Assembly (NCBI RefSeq): GCF_029962835.1
Contig: NC_080581.1
Span: forward strand, 21,156,001 to 21,220,000
From: Magnolia sinica
Lineage: Eukaryota; Streptophyta; Magnoliopsida; Magnoliales; Magnoliaceae
Length of the DNA stretch: 64,000 nt
Direction of reading: 5' to 3'
Shown here: piece after piece, positions 10,808 through 21,370 of the stretch
Layout of the letters: each line of letters begins with the position of its first letter
Numbering within the stretch: the first letter of the stretch is position 1
The notes under the pieces: model-generated
Told to the model about the DNA's origin: nothing
What the model saw: only the letters and a program-made list of their open reading frames with translations
Database searches by the model: none
Program-made: the position numbers and the translations under genes

Positions 10808-11947
10808 CTAATCAGAACCAGAACCAGATGACGGAGCAGGAATAGAGGGATCAAGTTGGTGCATGCCTTTGTTCAATCGCCTAAGATATTTGCGCATGTA
10901 CTTGAATTGTAAATCATGAGCAACAGACATGTTTTCCAACTTTACATTTATATTCTCAACTTTACCCTCTAATGCACTTAGACGTGCATCAACATCAGAT
11001 GGTTCAAAATCTGGATCATTTATTGAGTCAGAATCCAGTTCCTCAAAAATGTCATCCATATTAATGTCATCACCAGCTTCTTCATGACCACCACCACCAC
11101 CACCACCTTGTTCAGGAAGTAGATCCAGCTTCATCTTATTGATATTAGTATTGTTGAAGATCAGATGATGGATAGGTGCCTCATCAACTGGCATATCGAC
11201 TAACATATGTGTAACCAATACAGTCATTAAATAGGCAAAAGGAATGTCACTATGACCAGGATGGAGTCTAAACTGAAGAATGAAATGACAGATTAAGGAT
11301 GGTAAACAAATTTGAGTACCATTCGAGATAGCATGGATAACATGAACCATAAATGAAGTCAAGTCAGATTTATTACCCGAACGAGGATACAGATTAGACA
11401 CAAAGATTTTGTGGAGAATTCTGTACTTGGGTAATAAATACCTTGCGGGGAGCGCATTCCCTTTTTGTGTCCATTGAACATCCATGTTGCACAAATCTCT
11501 AGTGAGCATGCATTTTTCAGACATTGAGGGTTTATCAGTTAAGTTATGGATAGGAATACCCTCATCATTCACAGGAATGTCCATAAGGGCTGAAATTAAA
11601 TGACGATCAATGTCAAAAGGCCCTTCTCTAGTAGATATTTTAAAAGTTAAATTATCCTGTAAGAAAGCACTAATACATGTAAACATGGATTGGGCAATGG
11701 ACCGGTATGCAGGCCCACCCCAATGTAATAAGTTAACCCAACCTACAGCTTCAAGCATAGGAAGGATGTCAAAAGGTGCAATATGATTTACATCAACAGG
11801 ATATTCAACAATAACATTACGTAATCTAATGTCCCTAACATATGATGGATCATCATTGGGAACAAGAAGATGACGTTTAGAGATAACGGTCGATCTGGAG
11901 GAAGAAGAAGGACCACGGGAAGTAGTTTTTCTACCTCTAGAAGCCAT
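10808..11947 (-). CDS. Envelope-like ORF of element B (intact)
   Basis: An uninterrupted ORF downstream of pol, the place of the envelope-like gene of Sireviruses. The frame extends to an ATG at 11983 (391 codons). I prefer the ATG at 11947 (379 codons), whose product begins MASRGRK and whose start is also kept in element C. Numbered from 11983, the protein has a basic, Ser-rich N-terminus, a central globular part of about 240 residues, a run of seven glycines (about 293-299, from a CCA/CCACC microsatellite), an acidic stretch (300-328) and a probable coiled coil (330-372) with regular Leu/Val/Ile spacing. I see no convincing signal peptide or membrane segment. The central part has the look of the plant-specific domain annotated as putative plant transposon protein. 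Function is unknown. It is notable that this frame has no stop while gag and pol have many. Confidence 0.75.
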   Translation of the reverse strand: MASRGRKTTSRGPSSSSRSTVISKRHLLVPNDDPSYVRDIRLRNVIVEYPVDVNHIAPFDILPMLEAVGWVNLLHWGGPAYRSIAQSMFTCISAFLQDNLTFKISTREGPFDIDRHLISALMDIPVNDEGIPIHNLTDKPSMSEKCMLTRDLCNMDVQWTQKGNALPARYLLPKYRILHKIFVSNLYPRSGNKSDLTSFMVHVIHAISNGTQICLPSLICHFILQFRLHPGHSDIPFAYLMTVLVTHMLVDMPVDEAPIHHLIFNNTNINKMKLDLLPEQGGGGGGGHEEAGDDINMDDIFEELDSDSINDPDFEPSDVDARLSALEGKVENINVKLENMSVAHDLQFKYMRKYLRRLNKGMHQLDPSIPAPSSGSGSD

Positions 11948-12374
11948 TTGCAACAAGGATATCAAGGAATTAAGAAGTTGCAAAGGATTGAGAAGTGAGT
12001 TTACTCAAAACATATTTTTCAAAATCCAAACCCCAAATCTCAATGAAATCTAAAATAGAAATCTTCAAGCTAGAAAAGGAAACAATCTAGACACAAATCT
12101 GTAAGAAAAACGGGATTTGGAACACTAACCTTGAAGAACAAGAAAGATGGGTCCGACAAGTCGACGCACGGCTCCAAGGAGAAGAAAATGAAATGAGGAA
12201 GAAGGCAAAAATCCCCAAATTTAAGTGAATCCCGAGTTCTACGACTGGTCGTGGGTATCTATGACCGGTCGTAGGATGGCTGGTCGTGTATACTCACGAC
12301 TGGTCGAAGAATACCCAAAAATTAGAATTCAATCTAGCAAATATATACACTACAATACAAGTAGGCATAAATAA
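11948..12374 (-). other. Spacer between pol and envelope-like ORF
   Basis: About 430 bp without a coding frame. At 12236-12310 it holds four units of the same CGACTGGTCG word that fills the LTR U3. In element orientation these lie about 290-360 bp ahead of the envelope-like start. Element C has the same arrangement (39717-39786 ahead of 39425). Confidence 0.7.
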
Positions 12375-13565
12375 TCAATTTAAAATGCACATGCCAAGAT
12401 CAAATTTCATCTTTTTGAACCTGCTTTTATCGAGAGGTTTTGTGAAAATGTCAGCACGTTGATCTTCGGTAGGAATATATTCTAGAGATATAACTTTTTC
12501 TTCTACTAATTCCCTTATATAATGAAATCTAATATCAATGTGCTTAGTACGAGAATGCTAAATAGGATTTTTTGAAATATTTATTGCACTGGAATTATCA
12601 CAATGTAATAACATAAAATCCTGTTTAATTCCATAATCACTTAGCATTCGTTGCATCCAAACAAGCTGTGTACATGCATTACCAGCTGCTTCAGCTGTTG
12701 AAAGTGATATAGAATTTTGTTTCTTACTAAACCAGGAAACTAGACAATTTTCAATGTAAAAATAACCACCACTGGTTGATTTTTTATCATCTAGATTACC
12801 AGCCCAGTCAGCATCCGAGTACCCAGCTAATTGGACATTGGTCTCATGAGGATACCAGAGACCGAGATTTACAGTACTTGCGACATATCTAATAATTCGC
12901 TTGACAGCAATCAAGTGAGATTCTTTTGGATCAGATTGATATCTTGCGCAAATACCAACACTTAGAGAAATATCAGGTCTACTAGCAGTTAAGTATAACA
13001 AACTACCAATCATACTCCGATAAAGTTTTGAGTCAACATTTTTACCATTAGAGTCTTTTGAGAGTTTCAGGGTAGTACTCATAGGAGTATCGAAATTCTT
13101 ACCATTCTCAAATCCAAATCTCTTGATCAGATTCAAAGCATACTTAGATTGAGAAATAAATATTCCTTCAGGTTGTTGCTTTACTTGCAATCCAAGGAAA
13201 TAAGTTAATTCCCCAACCATGCTCATTTCGAACTGTGATTTCATCAAATCTGCAAACTCAGTAGTCAAGTCAGTGCAAGTTGATCCATAAATGATATCAT
13301 GAACATAAATCTGCACCATTAAGATATGATCATTATGGTTTTTAACAAACAGAGTTTTATCAACAGATCCCATTTGAAAATTATGACTTAAAAGAAATTT
13401 AGTTAGTTTCTCATACCATGCCCTAGGTGCTTGTTTTAATCCATAAAGTGCCTTTTTAAGCCGATATACATAATCAGTATTTTTGGAAGCTTCAAAACCC
13501 ATCGGCTGTTCAACATAGACTTCTTCATGTAAATCGCCATTTAGAAAAGCACTTTTCACATCCAT
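12375..13565 (-). pseudogene. pol: Reverse transcriptase and RNase H part of element B pol (broken)
   Basis: The copia RT palm and RNase H. The frame starts at [10 protein letters not shown] (13565) and runs through [12 protein letters not shown], the catalytic box and ADWAG, then stops at a TAG in place of CAG (12558-12560); homology continues to 12375 (ending CILN). Three defects stand out against elements A and C. The catalytic box reads YVHDI where the other copies have YVDDI, so one of the two metal-binding aspartates is lost. Four residues (EYIA), including the conserved Glu after STAEA in RNase H, are deleted (around 12690). The premature TAG removes the last 61 residues. The enzyme would be inactive even if expressed. 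Confidence 0.9.
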
Positions 13566-14891
13566 CTGATAGATCTTTATCTTTCTAAAACATGCAATGG
13601 ATATAAATAGTCTGATAGATTCAAGACGTGCTACTGGTGTAAAAGTTTAATCGAAATCAATCCCTTCAATTTGAGTATAACCTTGTACCACTAGTCTAGC
13701 CTTGTTTCTAATTATATTTCCACACTCGTCAGACTTATTTTTGAAAATCCATTTTGTTCCAATGATGTGTTTTTCTTTAGGTCTTGGTACGAGATACCAA
13801 ACATCATTTCTTATGAATTGGTTGAGTTCTTCTTGCATCGCAACAATCCAGTTCTCATCAGCAAGAGCTTCTTTTACGTTAGATGGTTCTATTTGGGATG
13901 TAAAATACACATAATTACATATATCCTCAAGTTGTCTACGGGTGCGAACACCGGTGAGAGGGTTTCCAAGAATTTGTGTGGTTGGATGATCTTTAACAGT
14001 CCTCAACTCAGAATCAGTCTGATTCGATGAAGTATCGGGTTTATCAATGATTAGTACTTCATCATTATCTGAATTAGAAATTGGCGTGTTTAAGTGATCA
14101 TCAATGACAACATTAATGGATTCTTGAATCACACCAGTCCTTTTGTTCAGAACCCTATAAGCTCGACTGTTTAAGGAATATCCTAGAAAAATACCTTCAT
14201 CACTCTTCGTATCAAATTTTCTCAAATTTTCACGATCACGTAAAATATAGCACTTGCTGCCAAAAACTCGAAAGTATTTAACAGTAGGCTTTTTATTGAA
14301 CCACAATTCGTAAGCCATTTTATTATTATCTTTGCTAGTGTAGACTCGGTTAATAATATAGCAAGCTGTGTTGACTTTGACCCAAAGATTTTTAGAGAGC
14401 TTCATGCTATTCAACATGACATTAGCCATTTCTTGAAGCACCCTATTCTTTCTTTCTACAATTCCATTTTGTTGTGGAGTTTTGGGAGCAGAGAATTCAT
14501 GTAATATTCCTTGGTCGGTACAAAACTTCTCAAAATTGCTATTCTCAAATTCAGATCCATGATCACTACGAATTTTACTGATTTGAGAAGATTTTTCAGT
14601 TTGAATCCTTTTGAGAACTTTTCTTACTTCTTCAAGGGTTTCAGATTTATCCCTTAAGAAGACTACCCAAGTAAATCTGGAAAAGTCATCAACTATTACC
14701 AGGATATACTTTTTCCCACCATGACTTTCTGTTCTGGTAGGTCCTATCAGATCCATGTGGAGAAGTTCGAGTGGTCTTGATGTGGTATTTGAATTCACCT
14801 TTTTGTGTGAGTTCTTTGTTTGTTTGCCTATCTGGCACTCACCACATATTTTATCTAATTTCTGAAGTTTGGGTAAACCTCTTATAAGTTC
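13566..14891 (-). pseudogene. pol: Integrase and RT N-terminal part of element B pol (broken)
   Basis: An open frame from 14798 to 13647 carries the integrase core: the first Asp in LHMDLIGP, the second in SDHGSEF and the Glu in NGIVERKN, with the usual copia spacing. Next come the insert ending GYSLNSRAYRV, then the RT start [16 protein letters not shown] and [10 protein letters not shown]. It is closed by a TAA where element A has GAA in DETFAP (13647-13649). Upstream, the part before 14798 joins the protease segment in frame across a TGA at 14892-14894. The HHCC zinc-binding region spans this break. Confidence 0.9.
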
Positions 14892-15404
14892 TCATTTGCT
14901 CAATCTATATAAATTTCGATAATGTACATGTCCAAGACATTTGTGCCATAAATCAGTCTCGTCTGTATGGACCATGTAACATGTTTGATTAGATGAGCTG
15001 GATTCGCTAATAATATAGCAATTTTTAGACGTTCTACGTCCAGTTAATATTACAGAATCCTTATTGTTTAGTATCTCACAGCTTTGATTAGAAAACCGAA
15101 CACTATGGTTATTATCACATATTTGAGATATACTAAGCAAGTTATGTTTTAGGCTTTCAACATATAAAATATTTTTAAACACAGGAAGATTAAAAAGTTG
15201 AACCGTACCTTGGCCTATAATCTTGCAGTTGCTACCATCACCAAATGTGACTGAACCATCAGTCATATCTTTCAGATCCGTGAATAAAGCTTTGTCACCT
15301 GTCATATGCCTGGAGCATCCACTGTCTAGGTACCACTTTGAATGACTTGTTGCTTTGAAAGCAGTGTGAGCAACCAAGCAGGTAACTTTAGGAACCCATT
15401 TCAT
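14892..15404 (-). pseudogene. pol: Protease and GAG-pre-integrase part of element B pol
   Basis: The aspartic protease motif is WYLDSGCSRHMTG near residue 28 from the first Met, followed by the GAG-pre-integrase domain with LYVESLKHNLLSISQ and the start of the integrase zinc finger (LWHKCLGHVH). The frame ends at a TGA replacing a CGA codon. The Met at 15404 is only the first Met in this stretch, not a real start: the pol frame continues upstream through a Ser/Lys-rich linker to the gag end. Confidence 0.88.
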
Positions 15405-15753
15405 AACTGTTTTGGGTTTAGGAACATAGTTGGTCTTCTTTTGTGTATATTTATAGGAATGACCTATAGAGTTAGATTTTAAGAGCTCCTTGAGTAAATC
15501 AACTATCTTTTCAGCTAGTGGATTTCATTTCTGATTAAAGTTGACATGGCTGCTTCTAGGTTTTTGAATTTCTAGAAAAATCTTGATAAGTACTTTTCCC
15601 TTTTGAGTTTGAGGACTCTCCTTTAACAAACATAGGAGGTGTATACTTTTGTTTAGGAGGTAGATTTTTATCATAGCCCAACTCGGATCGATCGCCACAT
15701 TTTCTTGATCCAGATAAAAGTTTCACTAACTTTGGATCACCTTGGACATATTT

Positions 15754-17104
15754 TCATGTGTCCTTTAGACTCAGAAGAGAAGATACTTCAGTTTTAAGTT
15801 TCTCAATTTTAGATTTTAAATCAATAATTAGTGAGTTTTTGAAATGCAAATCGCATTTTGATTTTTCAAAACAATCTGAAATTTGTGATTTTTCTAAGAC
15901 AAGTGATTCAAAACAATTTTTGAGTTTAGAAAACTTTTCTTTTTGAAGTTTAAGTTTGACAGCAATTTTACAACTTTCCTTATATAGGGCATTGTAAGCG
16001 TCTTGAAGATCATCTTCATTTTCACATTCACTACTCAGATTTTCTTCATGTAGAGTCATTATCTGAAAATATGAATTTGGCTAGAGTCATAAGAGCTTTA
16101 ACCTCATTGTCCGACTCAGTTTCAGAATCTTCTGATTCAGAAGAACCTTCAGAATCAGATGATTCATCCCATGTAGCCAACATACCCTTCTTCTCAGGTT
16201 TGTCCTTTTTAGGACATCTATTTGCTAAGTGCCCATATTCTTGACAGTTGTAACATTGACTATCTTTCAAAGATTTTCGAGATTTGGGTCTAAACTTCTT
16301 TTTATCATTTGATTTTTGAAAATCAACCCTTTTCTTGCTTTTGAAAATCTTGTAAAATTTCTTAGCTAAAAGAGCCATATCATCTTCTGAATCAGAATTT
16401 TCTTCTGAATTACATTTAGAAGATTTTAGTGCGATAGATTTACCTTTAGGAGCTTTAAAGTTTAACTCGTAGGTTTGTAGTGAACCAACTAGTTCTTTTA
16501 CCCTCATATTATCCGTATCACGAAGTTCCTGAATCGCGGTTACTTTAAAATTGAACCGTTCAGGAAGTGAGCGTAATATTTTTGCACACACTTTACTTTC
16601 TGGGATTTTATCGCCAAGACCCCACATTGAGTTTACAATGTCATTCAATCTAGTGTAAAAGTCCATAAACATTTCATTTTCCTCTATATGAATTTCTTAA
16701 AATCTGGTTGTGAGGAGTTGGACTTTAGATTTTTTGACAATTATAGTACCCTCGTGTGTCATTTCTAATATATCCCAAGCTTACTTTGCAGTATCACAGG
16801 AAATGATTCTTTTGAACTCATCCGGTGATAGTGCGCAAGTAATTGCATTTAGTGCTTTAGCATTTGCACTACTCTCACTTTTCTGAAGAGTGGTCCATTG
16901 GTAATATGGTGTGACTTTCATAGATTTTGAACCATCAACCCCAGTAATTTCCATGATAGGAGGATTCCATTCAGTCACTGTGGCTTGCCACACATTTTCA
17001 TCCATTGATTTGAGGAAGATCCTCATTCTGGCTTTCCAATAGGCATAGTTGGAGCCATCAAAGGGTGGAGGCCTTGTGACTGAAAGGCTATCAAAATTTG
17101 ACAT
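15754..17104 (-). pseudogene. gag: gag of element B (broken)
   Basis: The start ATG at 17104 follows the PBS by about 60 bp and begins MSNFDSLSVTRPPPF, as in the other copy. The frame is interrupted by TAA at 16781-16783 (CAA in element A) and by a TAA near 16697. It is open again from 16672 with the zinc knuckle CYNCQEYGHLANRC (CX2CX4HX4C), an acidic Ser/Glu/Asp stretch, a 2-bp frameshift near 16060 and a C-terminal coiled coil rich in Lys, Leu and Glu (15754-16059). It is closed by a TGA at 15754-15756 that is shared with element A. This would encode the nucleocapsid and matrix-like structural protein of virus-like particles. Confidence 0.9.
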
Positions 17105-17163
17105 CTTAAATAGCTTAAATCGTTAGCTCAGGAATTAAATCCAAGAATAAAAACGAGCTATTA

Positions 17164-17176
17164 GGCTCTGATACCA
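17164..17176 (-). promoter_or_regulatory. Primer-binding site of element B
   Basis: On the minus strand this reads TGGTATCAGAGCC, starting two bases after the 5' LTR end. It is complementary to the 3' end of initiator methionine tRNA, the usual primer of plant copia elements. Confidence 0.95.
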
Positions 17177-17178
17177 CT

Positions 17179-19206
17179 TGAAAAGGCCTAGCTATATGTC
17201 CTAGAGGGGGGGTGAATAGGACAATGCCAAATAAAACTTATAACAGCGGAATTAAAAAGAATATGATAGCCAAAATAAATCACAATGCAGGAAAGTAAAA
17301 TAACCTCAAAATTCAGATCTTGAGAGGTTGATACAAATGTTGTTCTAAGGACAACCTTACACCAAAAACCAGAGTTTATGGTAGGACAACCTTATTTCTA
17401 GAAAGATCTTTGTATCAAATCTCAAACCGAAGAGGAATACAGAAATAAATACAAACTGAATTAAAATAAATTGTAATCACAAATGTATTGTTCTAGGGAC
17501 AGCCATACACCATAAAAATGGTAGGGCAACCTTGCTCGAACAACTTTTAAAAGAAATAGAATATCAAGCTGATAAAGGAATAGCAGAAAATAAATTCTAA
17601 ACTATTACAACATTCTCACAATGCTTGAATTAAATGATTACAACATTCACCACCATATATACATCCCACAAAAGAATAATTAAAAATTAGAAGTATAAAT
17701 CATTCAACCACAACACAAGGGATTATAGTGGTTCGCCTGTGTGTTCACCAACTGTTAAACAACAGCCACACAAAATGCTACTCCACTCCTAATATCCTCA
17801 CACAGGGGATATTAGCGTTCACTAACAAAATAGGTTTTCCCAGGTTCACCCAAAACCTTTACAATTGTGTCTTTGTCTGTGGGCTTACACAATTAAAAAA
17901 ACCCCTTCTGAGTTTTCCTGGCTTTCCTCAGATAACCAATACAACAAGATTTTTCTGGCAAATCTTGAAAGAAACCAAAACAGAAAGGAATTTACAATTA
18001 AATGTAAAATACCTGATTATCTCCTTCGTTGTAGCAGCCCAGTAGAACCAAATCAGAGTAGATGATTGAATTTCTAAGTTCAATGTCCAGTACTCGATTA
18101 CAATGGTTCTAATTCTAATAGATTTTAAATTAAACCAAATAGGGCTTGCCTTAATTGATTTTGATTCCAAAGAAAGGGAATAACAATTCCTCTTATCAAA
18201 TTAGATTGGAATAGCAGAAACAAAATCAATTAAATAAAGCTAAGGAAAGAGAATATTAAATAAGCACACTTAGCTTAGATGGAGCACAGAATTATTTCTC
18301 AGAAGTTCGACGAAGATTGGCTTGAATGGATTAATTAATTCGATGATTTCTTCTGAGATTCGTGCACTATTTATAGGTGAGCAGATCGCGTCTTCGACTG
18401 GTCTAGGGAGCTCTTGGACTAGTCGAAGCAATAACAGATATTTGAAAGATCTGGCGGGATAAGCTTTGACCGTTCTACGACTGGTCGTAGGTCTCCTTCG
18501 ACTGGTCGTAGGTCACCTACGACTGGTCGAAGGTTTCCTTTGACAGGGTGAAGAACCTAAAACATATCGCTGGATTTCGAGTCGAAGTTTTTTGATTGGT
18601 CGAAGATGCAGTCGACACTGTTCCTTCGACTGGTCGAACAGATTCTTGGACTAGTCGAAGCCTAACAGATTTCATCCGAAATTTGTAACAAACTCACGAC
18701 TGATCGAGGAATTTCTTAGACTGGTCGAAGCAACTCTAGGACTAGTCGAAGAACAGACCAAACTCATGTAAAATAAACATTCGACTTATGTATCCAAAAT
18801 GACCTACTTCTAAGGTCAACCTATGGTTAGTCAAACCTCAACCATGAAGTAAGGACATTGAAACATTAGGAACTAGTGACCTTGAAGTATGAGCCTTGAA
18901 GTCTTGATGTAGTTCAATCTTGAAATCTTGATGTAGCTCAATCTTGAAAGTGTCTTGAGTTCTTTACAAACTACCTTGAACTCTTCTTGAAGTCTTGCAG
19001 CTTGAGTCTTGTCTTGTGAGCAGTTCTTGCATTCAAGATTGATCCTTATACTTGTGAGCTTTGCTTGTTGTGAGCTTTGGCTTGTTTATGAATGTTGATC
19101 CTTGAGAGAGCTTCACTTATGCTAGGTATAGCACTTACAAGGTATAACAATGATTTTGGCACCACAAATTTGACAACAGACAGGGATATAAACTATAGCA
19201 CTTACA
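17179..19206 (-). repeat. 5' LTR of element B
   Basis: 2028 bp, the partner of 8276-10311. Compared with that copy it lacks an 18-bp palindrome unit in U3. It also has an additional internal copy of its own terminal word TATAGCACTTACA at 19127-19139, about 67 bp inside the LTR end. Confidence 0.95.
18367..18376 (-). promoter_or_regulatory. TATA box of the element B 5' LTR
   Basis: The plus strand reads CTATTTATAG, so CTATAAATAG in element orientation. It lies just downstream of the U3 palindrome array and upstream of a conserved GTGCACGAATCTCAGAAG start region. The same box is at 46185-46194 in element A. Confidence 0.7.
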
Positions 19207-19976
19207 AACTCCTCTGCCGTTTCAATTTCTCCTCGGTATCTCGTTCGTTAAGAGAAATACTCGGTAGCCCTATGTTTGCCACCCCAGATCGCTCGGGCGA
19301 ACCTTCCAGAACACGAGTGACAGTTGGAATCGAATGTTGCCAAGAATGGGTAATATTCTTTCCGCCTTTTGCTGAGTAGGGAGCTATATCCGAAAATGGT
19401 AGCGGTGACGAGGACTCTAGCTTGATGCGTGGGCGACGTCCAACGATTCCGAACGGCTAGATTTGCCAGTGTAGCAAATGACGTGGATTCCTATATCCAG
19501 AGAGAGTTCTTGGCACCACGCTGTCTAGAGTGGTTTATTGTGCACATGCATGAGCTTTACTACACATAACCCGGACGTGGTTATGGTTGGTAAGGCCATC
19601 CGCGGCAGATGGACAGTCCGGATTTGAGAGACAGATGGACGGCTTCGTTCGAACTTAAGCGTGGAGGGAAAAGTGGGAGAAATCCCACTTTTCTGATTTT
19701 TATCGGGTTGGCCCCGATTTTGACCAAGCAATGGTCCCATGCATGGGAGTGCATGACTTTGTGCTCATGCACGACATCAAAGGTGGTGCCTACATGATGA
19801 TCAACATGATCTAGACCGTTCATTTGCCCTAGTAAGTTCACCATTTATCTCTGGTTTAAGATCGGTCGGATCTATGGTTTAGATGGGCTGATTTGTTTGA
19901 TTTACTTTTTGTAAAGGTTGGTTGTGTTGATTCTAATGGTAAATTAAAGTTTAGGAATTTCAGATACAAGTTGTTA
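19207..19976. other. Unassigned DNA right of element B
   Basis: Starts with the target duplication AACTC. It has no gene-like ORF and no repeat structure that I can see. Confidence 0.5.
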
Positions 19977-20443
19977 CAATTTCATTTGAGGCTCGTTGAA
20001 TTTCATGTGAAGCTCTCTCAATTTCATGTTAGGCTTGCTCAATTTCATGTGAACCTCGCTCATTTTCATGTTAGTCTCGCTTAATTTCATTTGAAGCTTG
20101 CTCAATTTCATGTTAAGCTCGCTCATTTTCATTTGAAGCTCTCTCAATTTCATGTTAGTTTCGCTCAATTTCATGTTAGGCTCACTTAATTTCATTTGAA
20201 GATCGCTCAATTTCATGTTAGGCTCGTCAATTTCATTTGAAGCTCGCTTAATTTCATGTTCGGATCGTTCAATTTCATGTTAAGCTCACTCAATTTCATG
20301 TTATGTTCGCTTAATTTCATTTGAAGCTCGCTCAATTTCATGTGAAGCTCACTCAATTTCATGTGAAACTCACTCAAATTCATTTAAAGCTCGCTCAATT
20401 TCATTTGAAGCTCACTCAATTTCATGTTAGGCTCGCTCAATTA
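19977..20443. repeat. 21-bp minisatellite, about 22 copies
   Basis: Tandem units of the type CTCAATTTCATGTTAGGCTCG, with GTGAAGCTC and TTTGAAGCTCG variants. The period of 21 bp is a multiple of three, so frames stay open on both strands and give false 7-residue-repeat ORFs (for example MKLSELN-type repeats on the minus strand). I regard it as non-coding. Confidence 0.9.
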
Positions 20444-20464
20444 TCCATAGTTGTATGTACTTTT

Positions 20465-20627
20465 CACTACAAAAGCAATGGCTACGGATTAGATCCGTAG
20501 CCATAAAGCTAATGGCTACGAATCTAATGAAGTAATGATTGCGCTACCAATGGCTATGGCCTAGGTACGGTTATAATCTGTAGCCATATGTCTTTAGCTA
20601 TGGCCTTTGACCATTTTTCTAGTAGTG
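20465..20627. mobile_element. Small CACTA-like non-autonomous element
   Basis: Begins CACTACAAAAGCAATGGC and ends with the inverse of CACTACTAGAAAAATGG. Inside are inverted copies of GGCTACGGATTAGATCCGTAGCC-type words (at most 23 bp each). The ends and the subterminal words match the CACTA terminus at 24863. A 3-bp target duplication is not evident (TTT against GAG), so the right end or the duplication may have decayed. Confidence 0.6.
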
Positions 20628-21370
20628 GAGGGTGCCACCATGGATAAGACAGAGTCCCACGGTGGCACTGTGGATATCACGGTGCCACCATAAAAGCAAG
20701 GGCATTTTCATCTACAAAGAGTTAATCCGTACAACAGTGGTTTAGTTACGAATAGTAAAGTTTGGGTGATTCATAAAATTCGGTGGGTAAAAGGTAAGTT
20801 TATAGTGGCAAAAATCTCTTTTATTTAAGGAGAAATAGTTTTTATATCCATCGGAAAAGAAGAGCATTCATCTATCCCTCTTGAAAGTTATATAATAAGT
20901 TTATACAATTTAATCTTAAAGCAAAAGCTTATATCAAATTGAAGGCTCCAATGGGTGTGACTATAAGATTTAAGGGCATGTACATCAATCTACTCAATTA
21001 TTGAAGGAGCGGAAAGGATCTAATCATCCCTTGGATCTTATAGTTAGGATGCCACCAGAAACTATCAATTATTTACATTGTCTAGATGTAGCCTAATGAA
21101 TAATAAATTCTATTGTTATTTCTCTTCCTATTTTATCCCTAGAAATCTCTTGAATGTAATGCATTTATCAAGGAAATGTCTCCCTTTAGGATTAAGATGA
21201 TTGAGAGTACCAATGCAATAAGACTTATCCCTATCATATCCAATCTTTTTGCTTAATCACAATCCTCTTTGGATTTAAATTTGAATTTCAAGAGAAAGGG
21301 TTTTTTTAAAAAGGAATATCTAACCATAAATGTTTCGAAGGACAACTTAATGGAACCCACCATTAGATTG
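20628..21370. other. Unassigned AT-rich DNA
   Basis: No gene or dispersed repeat recognised. Near the left end are three GGTGCCACC or GGTGGCAC words within 70 bp, in both orientations. Confidence 0.4.

Larger units (their letters stand above)
8276..19206 (-). mobile_element. Element B: complete Sirevirus-type Ty1/copia retrotransposon
   Basis: A full-length element of about 10.9 kb on the minus strand. Seen: two LTRs (8276-10311 and 17179-19206) starting TGTAAGTGC and ending CCTTTTCA in element orientation; an initiator-methionine-type PBS next to the 5' LTR; gag with a zinc knuckle; a pol in copia order (protease, integrase, reverse transcriptase, RNase H); an additional ORF between pol and the 3' LTR; repeated polypurine tracts before the 3' LTR; and a perfect 5-bp target duplication AACTC (8271-8275, 19207-19211). 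A copia element with an envelope-like ORF after pol and multiple polypurine tracts matches the Sirevirus (SIRE/Maximus) lineage. gag and pol carry several stops and frameshifts, so the copy cannot move by its own enzymes. Confidence 0.95.

Noticed and set aside
19977..20443. CRISPR-like array
   Set aside because: Direct head-to-tail 21-bp units with no spacers, in a plant-type genome.
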